In this document: in pieces, positions 9,851 to 19,778 of the stretch | Numbering within the stretch: position 1 is the stretch's first letter | Layout of the letters: each line of letters begins with the position of its first letter | NCBI RefSeq assembly: GCF_902833905.1 | Contig: NZ_CADFGP010000019.1 | Coordinates: forward strand, 80,964 to 144,963 | DNA from: Paraburkholderia tuberum STM678 | GTDB lineage: Bacteria > Pseudomonadota > Gammaproteobacteria > Burkholderiales > Burkholderiaceae | DNA: 64,000 nucleotides | Direction of reading: 5' to 3' | Notes under the pieces: model-generated | The model's database searches: none | What the model saw: only the letters and a program-made list of their open reading frames with translations | Told to the model about the DNA's origin: nothing | Made by a program: the position numbers and the translations under genes

Positions 9851-11140
9851 CTAATCTCTCTCCGCCGCCATCTCCTGCTTGATCGTCGTCTGCGCGCGCA
9901 CCGCGATCTGGCCGTGATTGATTCGGCTCGACACGTTGTACACGCCGATCAGCATGAACAGCTCGGTGGCGGCCACCGAGCACGCGGTGCCGACACCGCC
10001 CCAGAAGTAGATGCTGATCGGTGCCTGCACCAGATGGAACAGCGCGCCGTAGATATAGATCCGCTTCAGCAACGACTGATTGCCCGACGCGATGATCGTC
10101 AGCATCACCTGGGTCGTCGTCATGCCGACGATCGCCGGCACGAACACGAGAATGCGCAAAATGCGGAACGTCTCGCCGAACGCCTCGCCGAGAAAACGTC
10201 CGACGAACCATTCGCCGAGCACCGTAAAGCCGACCAGAATCAGCACCGCCGACGCCGCGAACGCGACCATGAAGCCGCGGTTGACCTTGTGGATATAGGC
10301 GATGTCGTTGCGCTCGTAAGCGACGCAGATCTTCGGAAAGAACGCCTGGATGGCCGGCGCCGTGCACGCGCGTAGCGCGTTGGTGAGTCGCTCGGCCGCC
10401 ACGTAATAGCCGACCGCGCCCGGGCCGCTGATCATGCGCAGCATGATCACGTTCGCGTACATGTACACGGACGTCAGCGCCGAACCGAGAAAGATGTGAT
10501 ACGCCTCTTTCGCCTCGGCCATCACGTCGGCCCAACTGACCCGCACGCTCAGCAGGATCTCGCGCTTCCAGATCAGCGCGCCCATCAGGATCACGCCGCA
10601 CACGAAGGTCGGCGCATATTGCAAAGCGGCCGCGAGCATCACGTCGTCGCGAGTCCTCACGAACAGGAACAGCGGAATCAGCAGACCCACGCGCGTCGCG
10701 AGCAGCGTGCCCGCGAGCACCGGCAGGCGTTGCGTGCCTTCGTAGAAGCAGCCGGGCGTCAGCACGCCGCCCCAGATCACGAGCGAGCCCAGCAGCGTCG
10801 CACCGCGCTCCTGCGGCGACATGTGCGCGGCGAAGGCCCAGCCGACCAGCACCAGCGAGCACAGCAACGCGAGAATCGCGCGGCCGATCGTGGTCGACCA
10901 GTAGATGCGGTTCACGACCTCCGGGTTATCGATGTGCACCGCCACCTTGCGCGCGCTCGACAGGCCGAAGCCGAAGTCGACGATGACGAGAAGAATCTGC
11001 GAAATCGATTGCGCGTAACCGATCACGCCCAACCCGGCCGGCCCAAGTACGTGCGACAGATACGGCAACGTAACGAGCGGCAGCACGTAGTTCAATGCGT
11101 ACACCGAATACAGCGCGATGATGACGTTTCTCGTCGACAC
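9851..11140 (-). CDS. Wzx-like polysaccharide flippase (MOP superfamily)
   Basis: This 429-residue membrane protein has about 12 hydrophobic segments and the N-terminal pattern of the polysaccharide-biosynthesis (RfbX/Wzx) family, including YALNYVLPLVTLPYLSHVLG followed by a GLGVIGYAQSI stretch. Such proteins flip undecaprenyl-linked repeat units across the inner membrane. It is the last gene of the minus-strand polysaccharide cluster and sits 31 bases downstream of the beta-helix gene. With the Wzy-like protein and Wzc-like kinase it supports a Wzx/Wzy-type assembly route. Confidence 0.88.
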   Translation of the reverse strand: MSTRNVIIALYSVYALNYVLPLVTLPYLSHVLGPAGLGVIGYAQSISQILLVIVDFGFGLSSARKVAVHIDNPEVVNRIYWSTTIGRAILALLCSLVLVGWAFAAHMSPQERGATLLGSLVIWGGVLTPGCFYEGTQRLPVLAGTLLATRVGLLIPLFLFVRTRDDVMLAAALQYAPTFVCGVILMGALIWKREILLSVRVSWADVMAEAKEAYHIFLGSALTSVYMYANVIMLRMISGPGAVGYYVAAERLTNALRACTAPAIQAFFPKICVAYERNDIAYIHKVNRGFMVAFAASAVLILVGFTVLGEWFVGRFLGEAFGETFRILRILVFVPAIVGMTTTQVMLTIIASGNQSLLKRIYIYGALFHLVQAPISIYFWGGVGTACSVAATELFMLIGVYNVSSRINHGQIAVRAQTTIKQEMAAERD

Positions 11141-11171
11141 AATCGTCCTGTTTGCAGTAGGCGGTTAAAAC

Positions 11172-12908
11172 TCACGTCGAAAAAACAGAGTACGACACGA
11201 AAGCAGGTTCACTTAGTGCGATATCGATCTTGTTGTAGCGATCGTCTTCGCCATTTGCGTTCAACACCGCGCTCTTCACCGCATTGCCGATCAGATTGCT
11301 TACCACGGTCTTGTAGTTGGCATCGGTTGCGTCGGTTGCGAACAGGATTTCGGCGAGTAGAGCATGGCCGCGTGTCGCCACGCGCAACACCACGCGGCCC
11401 GAGGTCGAGCGCAGCACGTTGATCGCGATGCGCGTCGTCTCCTGCGACACGGTCTGGTTTCCGCAATGCAGCGCCGCCGCGACGCCGCCGCGTTCGTAGC
11501 CAACGCCGAGATTCAGCGCATGCACGAGGCTCGCGTCCTTGCCGCCCGCGATCGCGCCGCCGCCCGGATACGCCTTGGCGTAACCGACTATCGTGTCGCC
11601 CGCGCGATCGCCGAAATTGCCCTGAATCGTGATGCCGTCGAGCGGTGTGCTGCCCGGCGCGGTCGAGCTGCCGTACACGAACTGCGGGCCGTCGCAGCCG
11701 GCGTTCTCGTCGTCCTGGCCGGGACGGTAGCGATTGCCAACGATCGTCGCCGCCTGCTGGTAATCGATCAGGATGTGGCAACTCTGACCGGGTGGCACAT
11801 CGAGGTACGACGGATGGCCGCGCGTCGAGAATTTCCAGCGGCCGATCTTGCCGTCGCCGCCGCAACCGTTGCGCGAGAAGTAATTGCCGTTCACCACCTT
11901 GCCCCAGTTGCCGCTCTTCATATAGACGCCGGCAAAGCCATTGCGATCGAACACCGCGCCGACGATCAGCGACTCCGCGCCGAGAATCACGCCGTGTCGC
12001 GCGTTCCATTCCCAGCGCCCGCCGATCACCTGCCAGAAGTTGTCGACGATATCGGCGCCGGCCGTATGGCAGAACATGCCGATGCAATTGATCAGCGAGC
12101 CGTCGGTGTGCTCGGTCGCGTAGAAGCCGCGCTCGCACATGTACGCATAGCAGCGCTCGAGCGTCGAGGTGACGCCGAGTTCGTAGCCCGCGCGCGAAAA
12201 TCCGATCGCCGTGCAATGACTAGCCCCGGCCGACGTACCGAAGTGGATGCCGATCGCCGTGTTGCCGGTGTGCGCCGGATAGTTGGCGAGGTAGTAGATG
12301 ACCTTGTCGTAATGCGCGGGCCGCACCTGCACATGCTCGACGAACGCCGAGTCGCCCAGCGTCAGCGCCGCCGACCTCGGGCCGCCCGAGTCCTGTCTCT
12401 CCAGCACGGTCGCCCCCATCGCGATGTCGGTGATCACCACGTATTCGCCGCCGCCGTCGCCGCGCAGTCTCGAGCCGTTCGCGGTGGCCAGGTCGCCGGT
12501 GTAACGCCAGATGCCGCGCGGTAGATACAACCCGCGCGCACCGCTCGCGAACGCTTGCCTGAGTTCAGCGCCGCAGTCGTAACCGGACGCGCCGCGCTGG
12601 ATCGCCGCCAGCCGGTGCGGATCGACGAAGCGCGCGACGCTGACCTCGAGTCCCGCGACGATATCGCTGAGCGTCTTCAGATAGCTCGGCGCAACCGGTT
12701 CCGATGCGGCGCGCTCGGGCACGGACGCGGCGACGCGCAGGATGCCGCCGGCGCCGTCGCCGGCGCCGTTGCCCATACTCGCGAACGCGCCGCGCTCGCG
12801 CAGCGCGTGCCCCGTCGCGCGCGCGATGCCCAAATCGGCTGTGCTTGCACTGGCCCCGGCCAGGCCGCCGAGCAGGAACGTCTTGAGCGCCTGTCGCCGG
12901 GTTTTCAT
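11172..12908 (-). CDS. Tat-exported right-handed beta-helix (pectate-lyase-like) protein
   Basis: The 578-residue product starts with a twin-arginine signal (TRRQALKTFLLGG, residues 3-15) and an Ala-rich cleavage region, so it should be exported folded through the Tat system. The body carries short repeated strands with Asn and Gly turns (for example GNYFSRNGCGGDGK), typical of parallel beta-helix polysaccharide lyases, hydrolases or epimerases. The position inside a polysaccharide cluster suggests it trims or modifies the polymer in the periplasm. No catalytic triad can be assigned confidently by eye, so the reaction is unknown. A short spacing to the upstream glycosyltransferase gene (about 58 bases) suggests co-transcription. 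Confidence 0.75.
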   Translation of the reverse strand: MKTRRQALKTFLLGGLAGASASTADLGIARATGHALRERGAFASMGNGAGDGAGGILRVAASVPERAASEPVAPSYLKTLSDIVAGLEVSVARFVDPHRLAAIQRGASGYDCGAELRQAFASGARGLYLPRGIWRYTGDLATANGSRLRGDGGGEYVVITDIAMGATVLERQDSGGPRSAALTLGDSAFVEHVQVRPAHYDKVIYYLANYPAHTGNTAIGIHFGTSAGASHCTAIGFSRAGYELGVTSTLERCYAYMCERGFYATEHTDGSLINCIGMFCHTAGADIVDNFWQVIGGRWEWNARHGVILGAESLIVGAVFDRNGFAGVYMKSGNWGKVVNGNYFSRNGCGGDGKIGRWKFSTRGHPSYLDVPPGQSCHILIDYQQAATIVGNRYRPGQDDENAGCDGPQFVYGSSTAPGSTPLDGITIQGNFGDRAGDTIVGYAKAYPGGGAIAGGKDASLVHALNLGVGYERGGVAAALHCGNQTVSQETTRIAINVLRSTSGRVVLRVATRGHALLAEILFATDATDANYKTVVSNLIGNAVKSAVLNANGEDDRYNKIDIALSEPAFVSYSVFST

Positions 12909-12966
12909 CTAGCCCTCCCCCATTGCGTTACTCCGTTCTTTTTTCACGTCGAGACATCGACAGGCA

Positions 12967-13881
12967 TCAGTCCACCGTGATGCTTTGCCCCTGCTCGGCG
13001 GCCGCCGGACGCGCGCTCACGGTCATGGGGACCGGCACCGCACGCGCCTTCGCGCTGCGACTCAGGCCCTGCACGCCTGGCGGTCTGAACAGCGGCACAC
13101 GATACTTGCGGCTGAAACGCCACAAGCTGTTCATATGCCGGCGCCCCGCCTTGCTCAGGAAGCCCGCTGCCGACGCACGCTGATGCTCGTGCGTGAGTCG
13201 CGCGCCCGGCACGCACAGCACGCGGTAGCCCGCCTGCCAGATGCGCGCGCAAAAATCGACGTCCTCCATATAGAGAAAGAAGTGCTCGTCCATGCCGCCG
13301 AGTTCGCCGAATAGCGCGCGCCGCACGATAAAGCCCGTGCCCAGCACCCAGTCGGCCTCGAACGGCGTGCCCGCGGCCCACGCTTCGCGCATCATGTGGT
13401 TGTCGATGCGGCGCTTGAACGCGCCGAGCCGCCCGAGCGGCGAACGCCGGCCGAGTATGTCGAGCACCGAATAAAAGCGCCGCGCGGAAAACTGCCGCTC
13501 GCCATCCGGATAGACCAGATCGAGACCGACGAGGCCGACATCCTTCTCCGTTCTGAACAACTGCACCGCGTTTTCGAGCGATGTATCGACGAAATAGGTG
13601 TCCGGGTTCAGCACGAGCACGAGTTCGCGCAGACAACCGACCATGCCGAAATTGACGCCGGCTCCGAAGCCGCGATTGATCGACGTTTTGACGAGCCTCA
13701 CTCCCGTCGGAAGCGTCTCCCTCAGATAGGAAAACGAATTGTCGGGTGAAGCGTTGTCCACCACGACGATGTCCTCCTTATCCGCAATCGAAAGTTCTAG
13801 CACGGAGCGCACGCAATTTCCGACCAGTTTTGGCGTGTTGTAATTGACGATCACCACGCTAAACATTCCCTTCAGGTTCAT
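12967..13881 (-). CDS. family 2 glycosyltransferase, rhamnosyltransferase-like
   Basis: This 304-residue GT-A enzyme shows FSVVIVNYNTPKLVGNCVRS at the N-terminus, VVVDNASPDNS, an NRGFGAGVNFGM loop, a LNPDTYF metal-binding region and the EDVDFCARIWQAGYR segment of the WbbL/rhamnosyltransferase group. It probably adds one sugar to the lipid-linked repeat unit at the inner face of the membrane. The frame opens further upstream, but the ATG at 13881 is preceded by a near-perfect AGGAGGT ribosome site and gives the standard N-terminus. Confidence 0.88.
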   Translation of the reverse strand: MNLKGMFSVVIVNYNTPKLVGNCVRSVLELSIADKEDIVVVDNASPDNSFSYLRETLPTGVRLVKTSINRGFGAGVNFGMVGCLRELVLVLNPDTYFVDTSLENAVQLFRTEKDVGLVGLDLVYPDGERQFSARRFYSVLDILGRRSPLGRLGAFKRRIDNHMMREAWAAGTPFEADWVLGTGFIVRRALFGELGGMDEHFFLYMEDVDFCARIWQAGYRVLCVPGARLTHEHQRASAAGFLSKAGRRHMNSLWRFSRKYRVPLFRPPGVQGLSRSAKARAVPVPMTVSARPAAAEQGQSITVD

Positions 13882-14038
13882 CCCCACCTCCTGCTTTACA
13901 TCAGGTGTTCGTGGAATTACCCCCAAACACGGCTTTCTGGTTCTTGCACCTTGCTTCGCGCTGTTCGCGCGCACTACCGACTACCCACTGCTCGTCCGCG
14001 CGATGCAGACGATCTGGAGCGCACTGCCTTCCGGTTCG

Positions 14039-15244
14039 CTACGTGCTGTCTGGACGCGGTCCGCCCACGTAATCGAACACTGGCAATGTCATCAGGATGA
14101 AGACAAACGGAATCACTTCGATCGATTGATAGAAGAGCGTTTGAAATAAAGCGGCCCACATGCACAACGAAATCCGGCTCGCGCTGCTCGCGAGTTTCGT
14201 CACCGATATCAGCACGCCGTAATAGAAGATCGCGCCCATCAGGCCGATATTCAGAATCTGCTGCAGCACGCTCGATTCGACGACGCCGAACTCCTGTTTC
14301 ACCGGCTCGGGTGCCGAGTTCGTGACGAGCCCAAAGTACGTGCCGGCGATCACGTTGACCGGCAATACGAGCGACTTGGCCTTTTCCCATGCTTCGGTGC
14401 GGCCGTCGTTGCCGTCCGATTGCAGATCGGTCGCGCCCATCATCCGTTCCGTGCCGACGTTGACGACACTATCGTTCTGACTGCTCACGGCGACGCCGAA
14501 GATCATGATTGCCATCGTCGCGAACACGGTGGCAACGATCAGTTTCGCGTTTCTCGTGATGAACTGGATCGGCGCCTGCACGAACGCGAGCCCGAACGTG
14601 CCGAGAATGATCAGCATGCCGCTGCGCGACAGCGCCGAGAAAATCGCGAAGCTGAGCACCGCGCACGCGAGGCCCGACAGCACGTTCCTGCGCACCAGAT
14701 AGTCGACGCCGCACAGCGACGCGGCAATCGCGACGAACAGCGGGTAGTGCAGATAGCTGCCGGTCAGCGACGGCGCGCGCAGATTGTCGAAGCCGTACGT
14801 CGCGCCGGGCAGATCGATCGGGAAGACGTTCTGCTGCTGCGCGAGCGCGACACCCGCCTCGATCAGCGCGATCAGCACGAGCCCCGCATAGGCGACGCGC
14901 GGCTGCACGAAGCGCCTCTGATAGTTCGAGATCGCGTAGAAGTAGATGAACAGCGTGAAGATGAAGACGAACAGATAGGACGGCCCGAACTCACCGGTGA
15001 GCGCGAGCGTCGCGACGATCGACAGCCCGGTCGAGAACAGCATGCCCACGAGAAAGCCGAACGACAGGCGTCCTTCGTCGCGGAAGTAAGCGGCGATCGC
15101 CGTCGGCGAGATGTACCACACGAGCAACCCGACGATGCCGCCGACCTGGATCAGATAGGCGGCGTCCTTGCCGATCAGATACTCGAGCACGCCGCGCGAG
15201 GCACACAGTACGACGGCCAGCAGATAGGCGATGGTTGCGATCAT
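14039..15244 (-). CDS. O-antigen polymerase/ligase-like membrane protein (Wzy-like)
   Basis: The 401-residue protein has about 10-12 hydrophobic segments and a long polar periplasmic loop (about residues 265-340), the layout of Wzy polymerases and WaaL-type ligases. Primary sequence conservation in this family is low, so polymerase and ligase cannot be separated by eye. The ATG at 15244 follows the stop of the upstream glycosyltransferase by only 4 bases, indicating translational coupling. Inside a cluster with a flippase and a Wzc-type protein, a polymerase role is favoured. Confidence 0.78.
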   Translation of the reverse strand: MIATIAYLLAVVLCASRGVLEYLIGKDAAYLIQVGGIVGLLVWYISPTAIAAYFRDEGRLSFGFLVGMLFSTGLSIVATLALTGEFGPSYLFVFIFTLFIYFYAISNYQRRFVQPRVAYAGLVLIALIEAGVALAQQQNVFPIDLPGATYGFDNLRAPSLTGSYLHYPLFVAIAASLCGVDYLVRRNVLSGLACAVLSFAIFSALSRSGMLIILGTFGLAFVQAPIQFITRNAKLIVATVFATMAIMIFGVAVSSQNDSVVNVGTERMMGATDLQSDGNDGRTEAWEKAKSLVLPVNVIAGTYFGLVTNSAPEPVKQEFGVVESSVLQQILNIGLMGAIFYYGVLISVTKLASSASRISLCMWAALFQTLFYQSIEVIPFVFILMTLPVFDYVGGPRPDST

Positions 15245-15248
15245 GGCG

Positions 15249-16349
15249 TCAGGCCTGATACGCCACGGAGGCGTTGACGTTGACCGGATCACCGCGGTAG
15301 ATGCGCTCGATCACGTCCTGGAACTCATCGATTTCGCAGACGTTGAGCAAGGTGCCGTCGTGTTCGACGCCTTCCGCGCCGAGCGGCGTCGAGACGACCG
15401 GCAGTTTCGCCGCGAGCATTTCGAGCGTCTTGAGCTTGACGCCGGCGCCCGACAGCAGCGGCACCACGCCGATATCGGCGGACTCGAAGTACTTGCCCGG
15501 ATTTTCGACGAAGCCGGTCACGCAAATATCGTCGCCATTCAGGCGCTTTACGCGGTCGCTCGGATCGGAGCCGACCACGAACAGCTTCAGTTGCAGGCCG
15601 CGCCGGCGCAGCGGCAGAAAAATCGTGTCGATGAAATTGAGCAGCGCTTCTTCGTTTTCACGGCGTTGCATCGCCCCCCAGAACAGGATGTTGCCTTTCT
15701 CGACCGTGTCTTTCGAGCGCCGCACTTCCTTCAGAAACGCCGGCAGTGAGATCGGCACGACCTGCAAGGTGCCGACCCCGGGGTACAGGCCGTTGATCAG
15801 CTGCGCGTCCTTGCTGGACAGCACGAGCACCTTGTCGGCCAGCTTCAGCAGACGCTGCTCGAGCATGAAGGTCTGCCGGGTGAACAGCCATCCTTCGATG
15901 GACTTGACGCGCAAGATGACCTGGATCTGCAAGTCATGCGCGCACATCACGATCTTCACGCCGTCGTGGAAACGGTCGCGCAGATTCTGGGCATACGCAA
16001 AGCATTGCGAGAACTCGAGCCGCACGGTGTCGTATCGGTTCCTGTCGACGAGCTCGCAGAGGAACTTACCGATCGCGGGTTTATAGCGCGAGAACAGGCG
16101 CGGTGAAAAAGTCAGCGGATTCGCGAGGAACGACGGAATCAGGTCGAACCGGCTCACGTACTGGATGTACACGTTGCGCACGTTCGCGCGGAACTCGACG
16201 GCTTTTTCGTCGACCGGCACGCGCGACACGATCAGCACGTCGAGCTCAGATTCCGCGCTCAGTTTGATCAGGTAGTCGTAGGCCAAACGGTGGCCAGCTT
16301 GCGGCGCGTTTTTCTGAGGCAGAAACGGCGTGACAAATAGCTGTTTCAT
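15249..16349 (-). CDS. family 4 glycosyltransferase (GT-B)
   Basis: The product from the ATG at 16349 (MKQLFVTPFLPQ) is 366 residues long. An AAGGGA ribosome site lies upstream; the earlier in-frame ATG lacks one. The C-terminal nucleotide-sugar domain shows GAGVKLKTLEMLAAKLPVV and a PLGAEGV turn with the family Glu. The N-terminal HRLAYDYLIKLS region fits the acceptor domain of sugar transferases that begin with a QAGH loop. Donor and acceptor are not predictable. The gene is coupled to the following polymerase gene. Confidence 0.85.
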   Translation of the reverse strand: MKQLFVTPFLPQKNAPQAGHRLAYDYLIKLSAESELDVLIVSRVPVDEKAVEFRANVRNVYIQYVSRFDLIPSFLANPLTFSPRLFSRYKPAIGKFLCELVDRNRYDTVRLEFSQCFAYAQNLRDRFHDGVKIVMCAHDLQIQVILRVKSIEGWLFTRQTFMLEQRLLKLADKVLVLSSKDAQLINGLYPGVGTLQVVPISLPAFLKEVRRSKDTVEKGNILFWGAMQRRENEEALLNFIDTIFLPLRRRGLQLKLFVVGSDPSDRVKRLNGDDICVTGFVENPGKYFESADIGVVPLLSGAGVKLKTLEMLAAKLPVVSTPLGAEGVEHDGTLLNVCEIDEFQDVIERIYRGDPVNVNASVAYQA

Positions 16350-16491
16350 CCGAGTAGTCCCTTGCCTGTACGGTGTGCGCTCGGCAGGCGCGGCCGTAAG
16401 ATCCCTTCGCATTGCCATGTTGGTGTTCTGATCGGTCCAGTCGGGCGCTACGCCCCGCACCGCGGGCGCGTCGCGAACCAGGCGCCCGGGC

Positions 16492-18711
16492 TTATCTGTC
16501 GTACGGTTTGTAGATGTAGGCCGCGTAGCGATAGCGTCCGTAACCGTAGCTGTAGCGTCCCGGCCGCATCCGCAGTCCGTTCATGATCACGCCGCGCACC
16601 GGCAGGCCGACCTTCTGCATCTGGCGGACCGACTCACGCAGCTCGCCGATGCCCGTGACACCCTGACGCGCGACGAAGAACGTCGTACCTGCCACGCAGG
16701 CGAGCCGGACCGCATCCGCGGCGAGCAGCACCGGCGGTCCGTCGAGCAGCACGACGTCGTAGCCGGTCGCGACCTGGCGCAGCACCGCTTCGAGCCGTGT
16801 GTTCGACAGCACGTCGCTCGGGCTCGCCACCTGGCGGCCGCTCGCGATGAAGTCGACACCCTGGAAACGGGTCGCGCGAATCAGCTCCTCGGGACGGTAC
16901 GCGCCCTGGATCAGATCGGTGAGGCCGGGACCGCGATCGCCGCCGAGATGCCGATGCAGGAAGCCGCGACGCAGGTCGCCGTCGATCAGCAGGACGCGCT
17001 TGCCGGTCGCGCCGATTACCGCGGCGAGATTCAGCGACACGAACGACTTGCCGATGCCCGGCGTCGGGCCCGTGATCAGCACGATATGGTTGCGCGCCTT
17101 GGTCATCGTGAATTCGAGCGCGGTGCGAAAGCCACGCAGACTTTCGATGGCCGGATCGATCACCGCTTCGCCCGCAAGCACGAGCGCCTTCGATTCCGGA
17201 CGGCGACGGCTGTGTGCGAACCGCTCTTCCTGACGGCTGAACGGCACGCTCGCGTAGACCGGCAAACCGGTGCGCAGCTCGACTTCGTACGGATCGTCGA
17301 TCGCGTCGAACAGACGCTGACGCACGAGCGCGATCACCGAGCCGACGAACACGCCCAGCATCAACGCGCCGATGATGATCAGCAGCGGCTTGGGCCGCAC
17401 CGGCGTATCGGGCGCGACGGCGCCGTCGACGATGCGCACGTTGCCGGACTTACCCGCCTTGATCAGCTTCAGCTGTTCGAGCGTATTGCGCAGCGACGTA
17501 TCGAGCTCGGTGCCGACCTGCACGTCGCGCTGCAGACGCAGCACGTTCTGTTCGAGCGGCGGCAGCGATTGGGTCCGGCTCGCGAGATCTTTCGCTTCCT
17601 GTTGCGCCGCATGCAACTGCGCGTTGACCGACTGCACGGCCGGATGCTGCTCGGTGAAGCGCGTCAGCAGTTCATTGCGCTTCTGTTGAAGTTCCGCGAG
17701 CCGCGTCTGCGCCTGAACCGACAACTGCAGCAGGTTGGTCGCTTCCTCGCCGAGATCGACGGTGCCATGCTTCGCGCGGAAGTCGTTGAAGCGCGTTTCC
17801 GAAGCGGAAAGCTGCTGGCGCATTTCCGGAAGCTGTATTTCGAGAAAACGGATCGAACGCTCCGCTTCCTCGGATTTGCGCTTCAGGTTCTGGCTCACGT
17901 ATTCGCCAGCGATGGTCGCGAGAATCGCGCTGATCTTCTTCGGATCGCTGCCTTCGAGCGACACGCCGAGGATGTCCGATTCCTTGCCTTTTTCCGAGAT
18001 CGTCAGTTCCTTGCGCAGCTTTTCGGTCGTCGTCAGCGCGGACTGGCGCCGCACTTCGAAGGTCGCGCCGGGATTCGCCTCGATCCGGTCGACGACGAGC
18101 GTGAGCGGCCCGTAGTTGGTCGTCGCGCTCAGCGGTTGGCCGACCGTGCCTTCGAGCTTCAGCTTGCCGTATTGCAGCTCGTAGCTCGATCCCTCGCCCA
18201 TCTTCAGCACGAACGGACGGTCGAATAGCTCTTCGGGGACATCGAATTTCGACACCGTGATGCGCTCGTTGCCGTACACGTAGCCGTGCGGTCCCGGCGT
18301 CGACAGATGATCGGAATGACGGCCGAGCCAGCGGCCGAACAGCGGGAAGTAGCGCGGCGCCGCTTCAATGTCGAGATTGAGCTTGTCGACCGCTCGGCCC
18401 ACCACCATGCGCGAGCCGATCACCTGTGCCTCGCCTGACGTCGCGGTCTTCACGTCGAACATCGCGGACACGTCGCCGATCACGCTCCTGGACGAGGTAC
18501 CCGCGTTCTCCTCGACCTGCACCAGAATGTCCGCGCGATACACGGGTTCGGAGAACACCGAATAAGCGATGCCGAGCGCCACCGCGATGGCCGTCGTGAT
18601 GGCAATCAGCTTGCGATTGTCGTACAGCGCATCCAGATAATTCGCGAAGCCTGCCGGCGCATGTTCGCTGTTGTTGTTGCGGCTATCGAATGGTGCACTG
18701 CTTTGGTTCAT
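16492..18711 (-). CDS. Wzc/EpsB-like polysaccharide co-polymerase and BY-type tyrosine kinase
   Basis: The 739-residue protein has an N-terminal Wzz domain with a membrane helix near residue 30-50, a long coiled-coil periplasmic region (about 190-390), a second membrane helix (about 420-445) and a cytoplasmic kinase domain. Walker A is GPTPGIGKSF, Walker A' is VLLIDGDLRRG and Walker B is DVVLLDGPPVLL. The C-terminus is a tyrosine cluster (RYSYGYGRYRYAAYIYKPY), the autophosphorylation tail of BY kinases. It controls chain length and export. The ATG at 18711 follows GGGAGA. No low-molecular-weight phosphatase or Wza gene is adjacent, although these usually accompany it. Confidence 0.93.
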   Translation of the reverse strand: MNQSSAPFDSRNNNSEHAPAGFANYLDALYDNRKLIAITTAIAVALGIAYSVFSEPVYRADILVQVEENAGTSSRSVIGDVSAMFDVKTATSGEAQVIGSRMVVGRAVDKLNLDIEAAPRYFPLFGRWLGRHSDHLSTPGPHGYVYGNERITVSKFDVPEELFDRPFVLKMGEGSSYELQYGKLKLEGTVGQPLSATTNYGPLTLVVDRIEANPGATFEVRRQSALTTTEKLRKELTISEKGKESDILGVSLEGSDPKKISAILATIAGEYVSQNLKRKSEEAERSIRFLEIQLPEMRQQLSASETRFNDFRAKHGTVDLGEEATNLLQLSVQAQTRLAELQQKRNELLTRFTEQHPAVQSVNAQLHAAQQEAKDLASRTQSLPPLEQNVLRLQRDVQVGTELDTSLRNTLEQLKLIKAGKSGNVRIVDGAVAPDTPVRPKPLLIIIGALMLGVFVGSVIALVRQRLFDAIDDPYEVELRTGLPVYASVPFSRQEERFAHSRRRPESKALVLAGEAVIDPAIESLRGFRTALEFTMTKARNHIVLITGPTPGIGKSFVSLNLAAVIGATGKRVLLIDGDLRRGFLHRHLGGDRGPGLTDLIQGAYRPEELIRATRFQGVDFIASGRQVASPSDVLSNTRLEAVLRQVATGYDVVLLDGPPVLLAADAVRLACVAGTTFFVARQGVTGIGELRESVRQMQKVGLPVRGVIMNGLRMRPGRYSYGYGRYRYAAYIYKPYDR

Positions 18712-18931
18712 GCGAGTTCTCCCAAAGTCTCGACGGTTTGCCACTTGTTCCCGGCGCCGGGACCGGCACGTCGCCGCATCCAGTCACGCCTGTGTCCAGC
18801 GAGCTGACCGCCTCGATCGGACGGGGGTAGCTGATTGACGCCACATCGGCTACCTTTGTGTGTAACAGCGCCTATGCGAGGTCGGCTCTTTTCCCTAATA
18901 TCGCACCACATGCTTTCTTACGGATACCGAA

Positions 18932-19315
18932 ATGAAAAAACTTCTTGCCGCCGTCATGCCCGTCTTGCTGAGCGCCCAGGTGGGTTACGCCCAGAGCATC
19001 GTGTCCGCCGCCTCTTCGGCTTATGCGCCGAGTTATGTCGCCAAACACTCGCAACTCGACGCGATGACGCCTCATGCGGCCAGTTCCACCACGCTCTACG
19101 GCTCCTCGTCGGATTTCGCGTACGCTAAAAAGAACCGCTATGTCGCGCCCAACGTGTACACCCAAACCAAGAACAGCCTTCCGAAGCAGAAACGTACAAG
19201 CGTTGCACAGCCTGTCCGCGGCAAGAACTCAGCGGACCCCTACGGCAGCGATTTGTGGAATTCAGACCAGACCTACGCGTCTCCCGAGACCGCCGATCCG
19301 TACAGCGTGCGCTGA
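18932..19315 (+). CDS. small secreted protein of unknown function
   Basis: The 127-residue product has a signal peptide (MKKLLAAVMPVLLSAQVGYA, cleavage likely before QS). The rest is rich in Ser, Tyr, Ala and Asn without cysteines and contains no domain I recognise. It is divergent from the kinase gene (18711), sharing a 220-base control region, and is followed by a hairpin terminator. Its place in the middle of the polysaccharide cluster suggests co-regulation and a role at the cell surface, but function is unknown. Confidence 0.6.
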   Translation: MKKLLAAVMPVLLSAQVGYAQSIVSAASSAYAPSYVAKHSQLDAMTPHAASSTTLYGSSSDFAYAKKNRYVAPNVYTQTKNSLPKQKRTSVAQPVRGKNSADPYGSDLWNSDQTYASPETADPYSVR

Positions 19316-19353
19316 GTTGTAGCGCATCACCGTCTGGACCCCCCGTATCGCCG

Positions 19354-19378
19354 ATGTGGCCGCTTGCGGCCACATTCC
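19354..19378 (+). terminator. rho-independent-like hairpin after the small secreted gene
   Basis: A 9-bp perfect stem (ATGTGGCCG with CGGCCACAT, tetraloop CTTG) begins 39 bases after the stop codon and is followed by a weakly T-rich stretch. Confidence 0.6.
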
Positions 19379-19778
19379 TGTTTGGTTTGAACTGACTGCC
19401 GGGCCCGGTCGCGAAGATTCCCCGATTAGCCGCGTCTCGTCCGCCGTTTTTCCACGCAAACGCTCACGACATGCACATGCTTTTGTTCTGATGAGTCTGG
19501 CTTTTTCGCCGACCGATTGAGCCGGTCATCGCCAACTCCGCGCCGTCACCGCGGCCTCGTTTGCTCTGTCGAGCCACGCGCTTCAGCGCTCGATAAAATG
19601 CCTTTCCTTGGCGATCATAATATTCAGAGAGCCCGTCCTTACAACGTTCGGCAGCGCACACAAAAGCCGATTGCTGCAGGATTGCTTCAGACAAATCACG
19701 CGATAAAAAACACGTGTTTAAAGCGACGATAACGGCACGGATATACACGCCGTTTGCCACAATCAGCGCCGACTATTT
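19379..19778. other. AT-richer intergenic stretch with a 12-bp palindrome
   Basis: The stretch splits the polysaccharide cluster. A 98-codon minus-strand frame (19464-19760) has no family features and is not called. A perfect palindrome AAACACGTGTTT lies at 19708-19719. No other element is recognised. Confidence 0.4.

Noticed and set aside
19464..19760. 98-codon minus-strand frame in the gap of the polysaccharide cluster
   Set aside because: No ribosome site and no recognisable family; composition is not protein-like.
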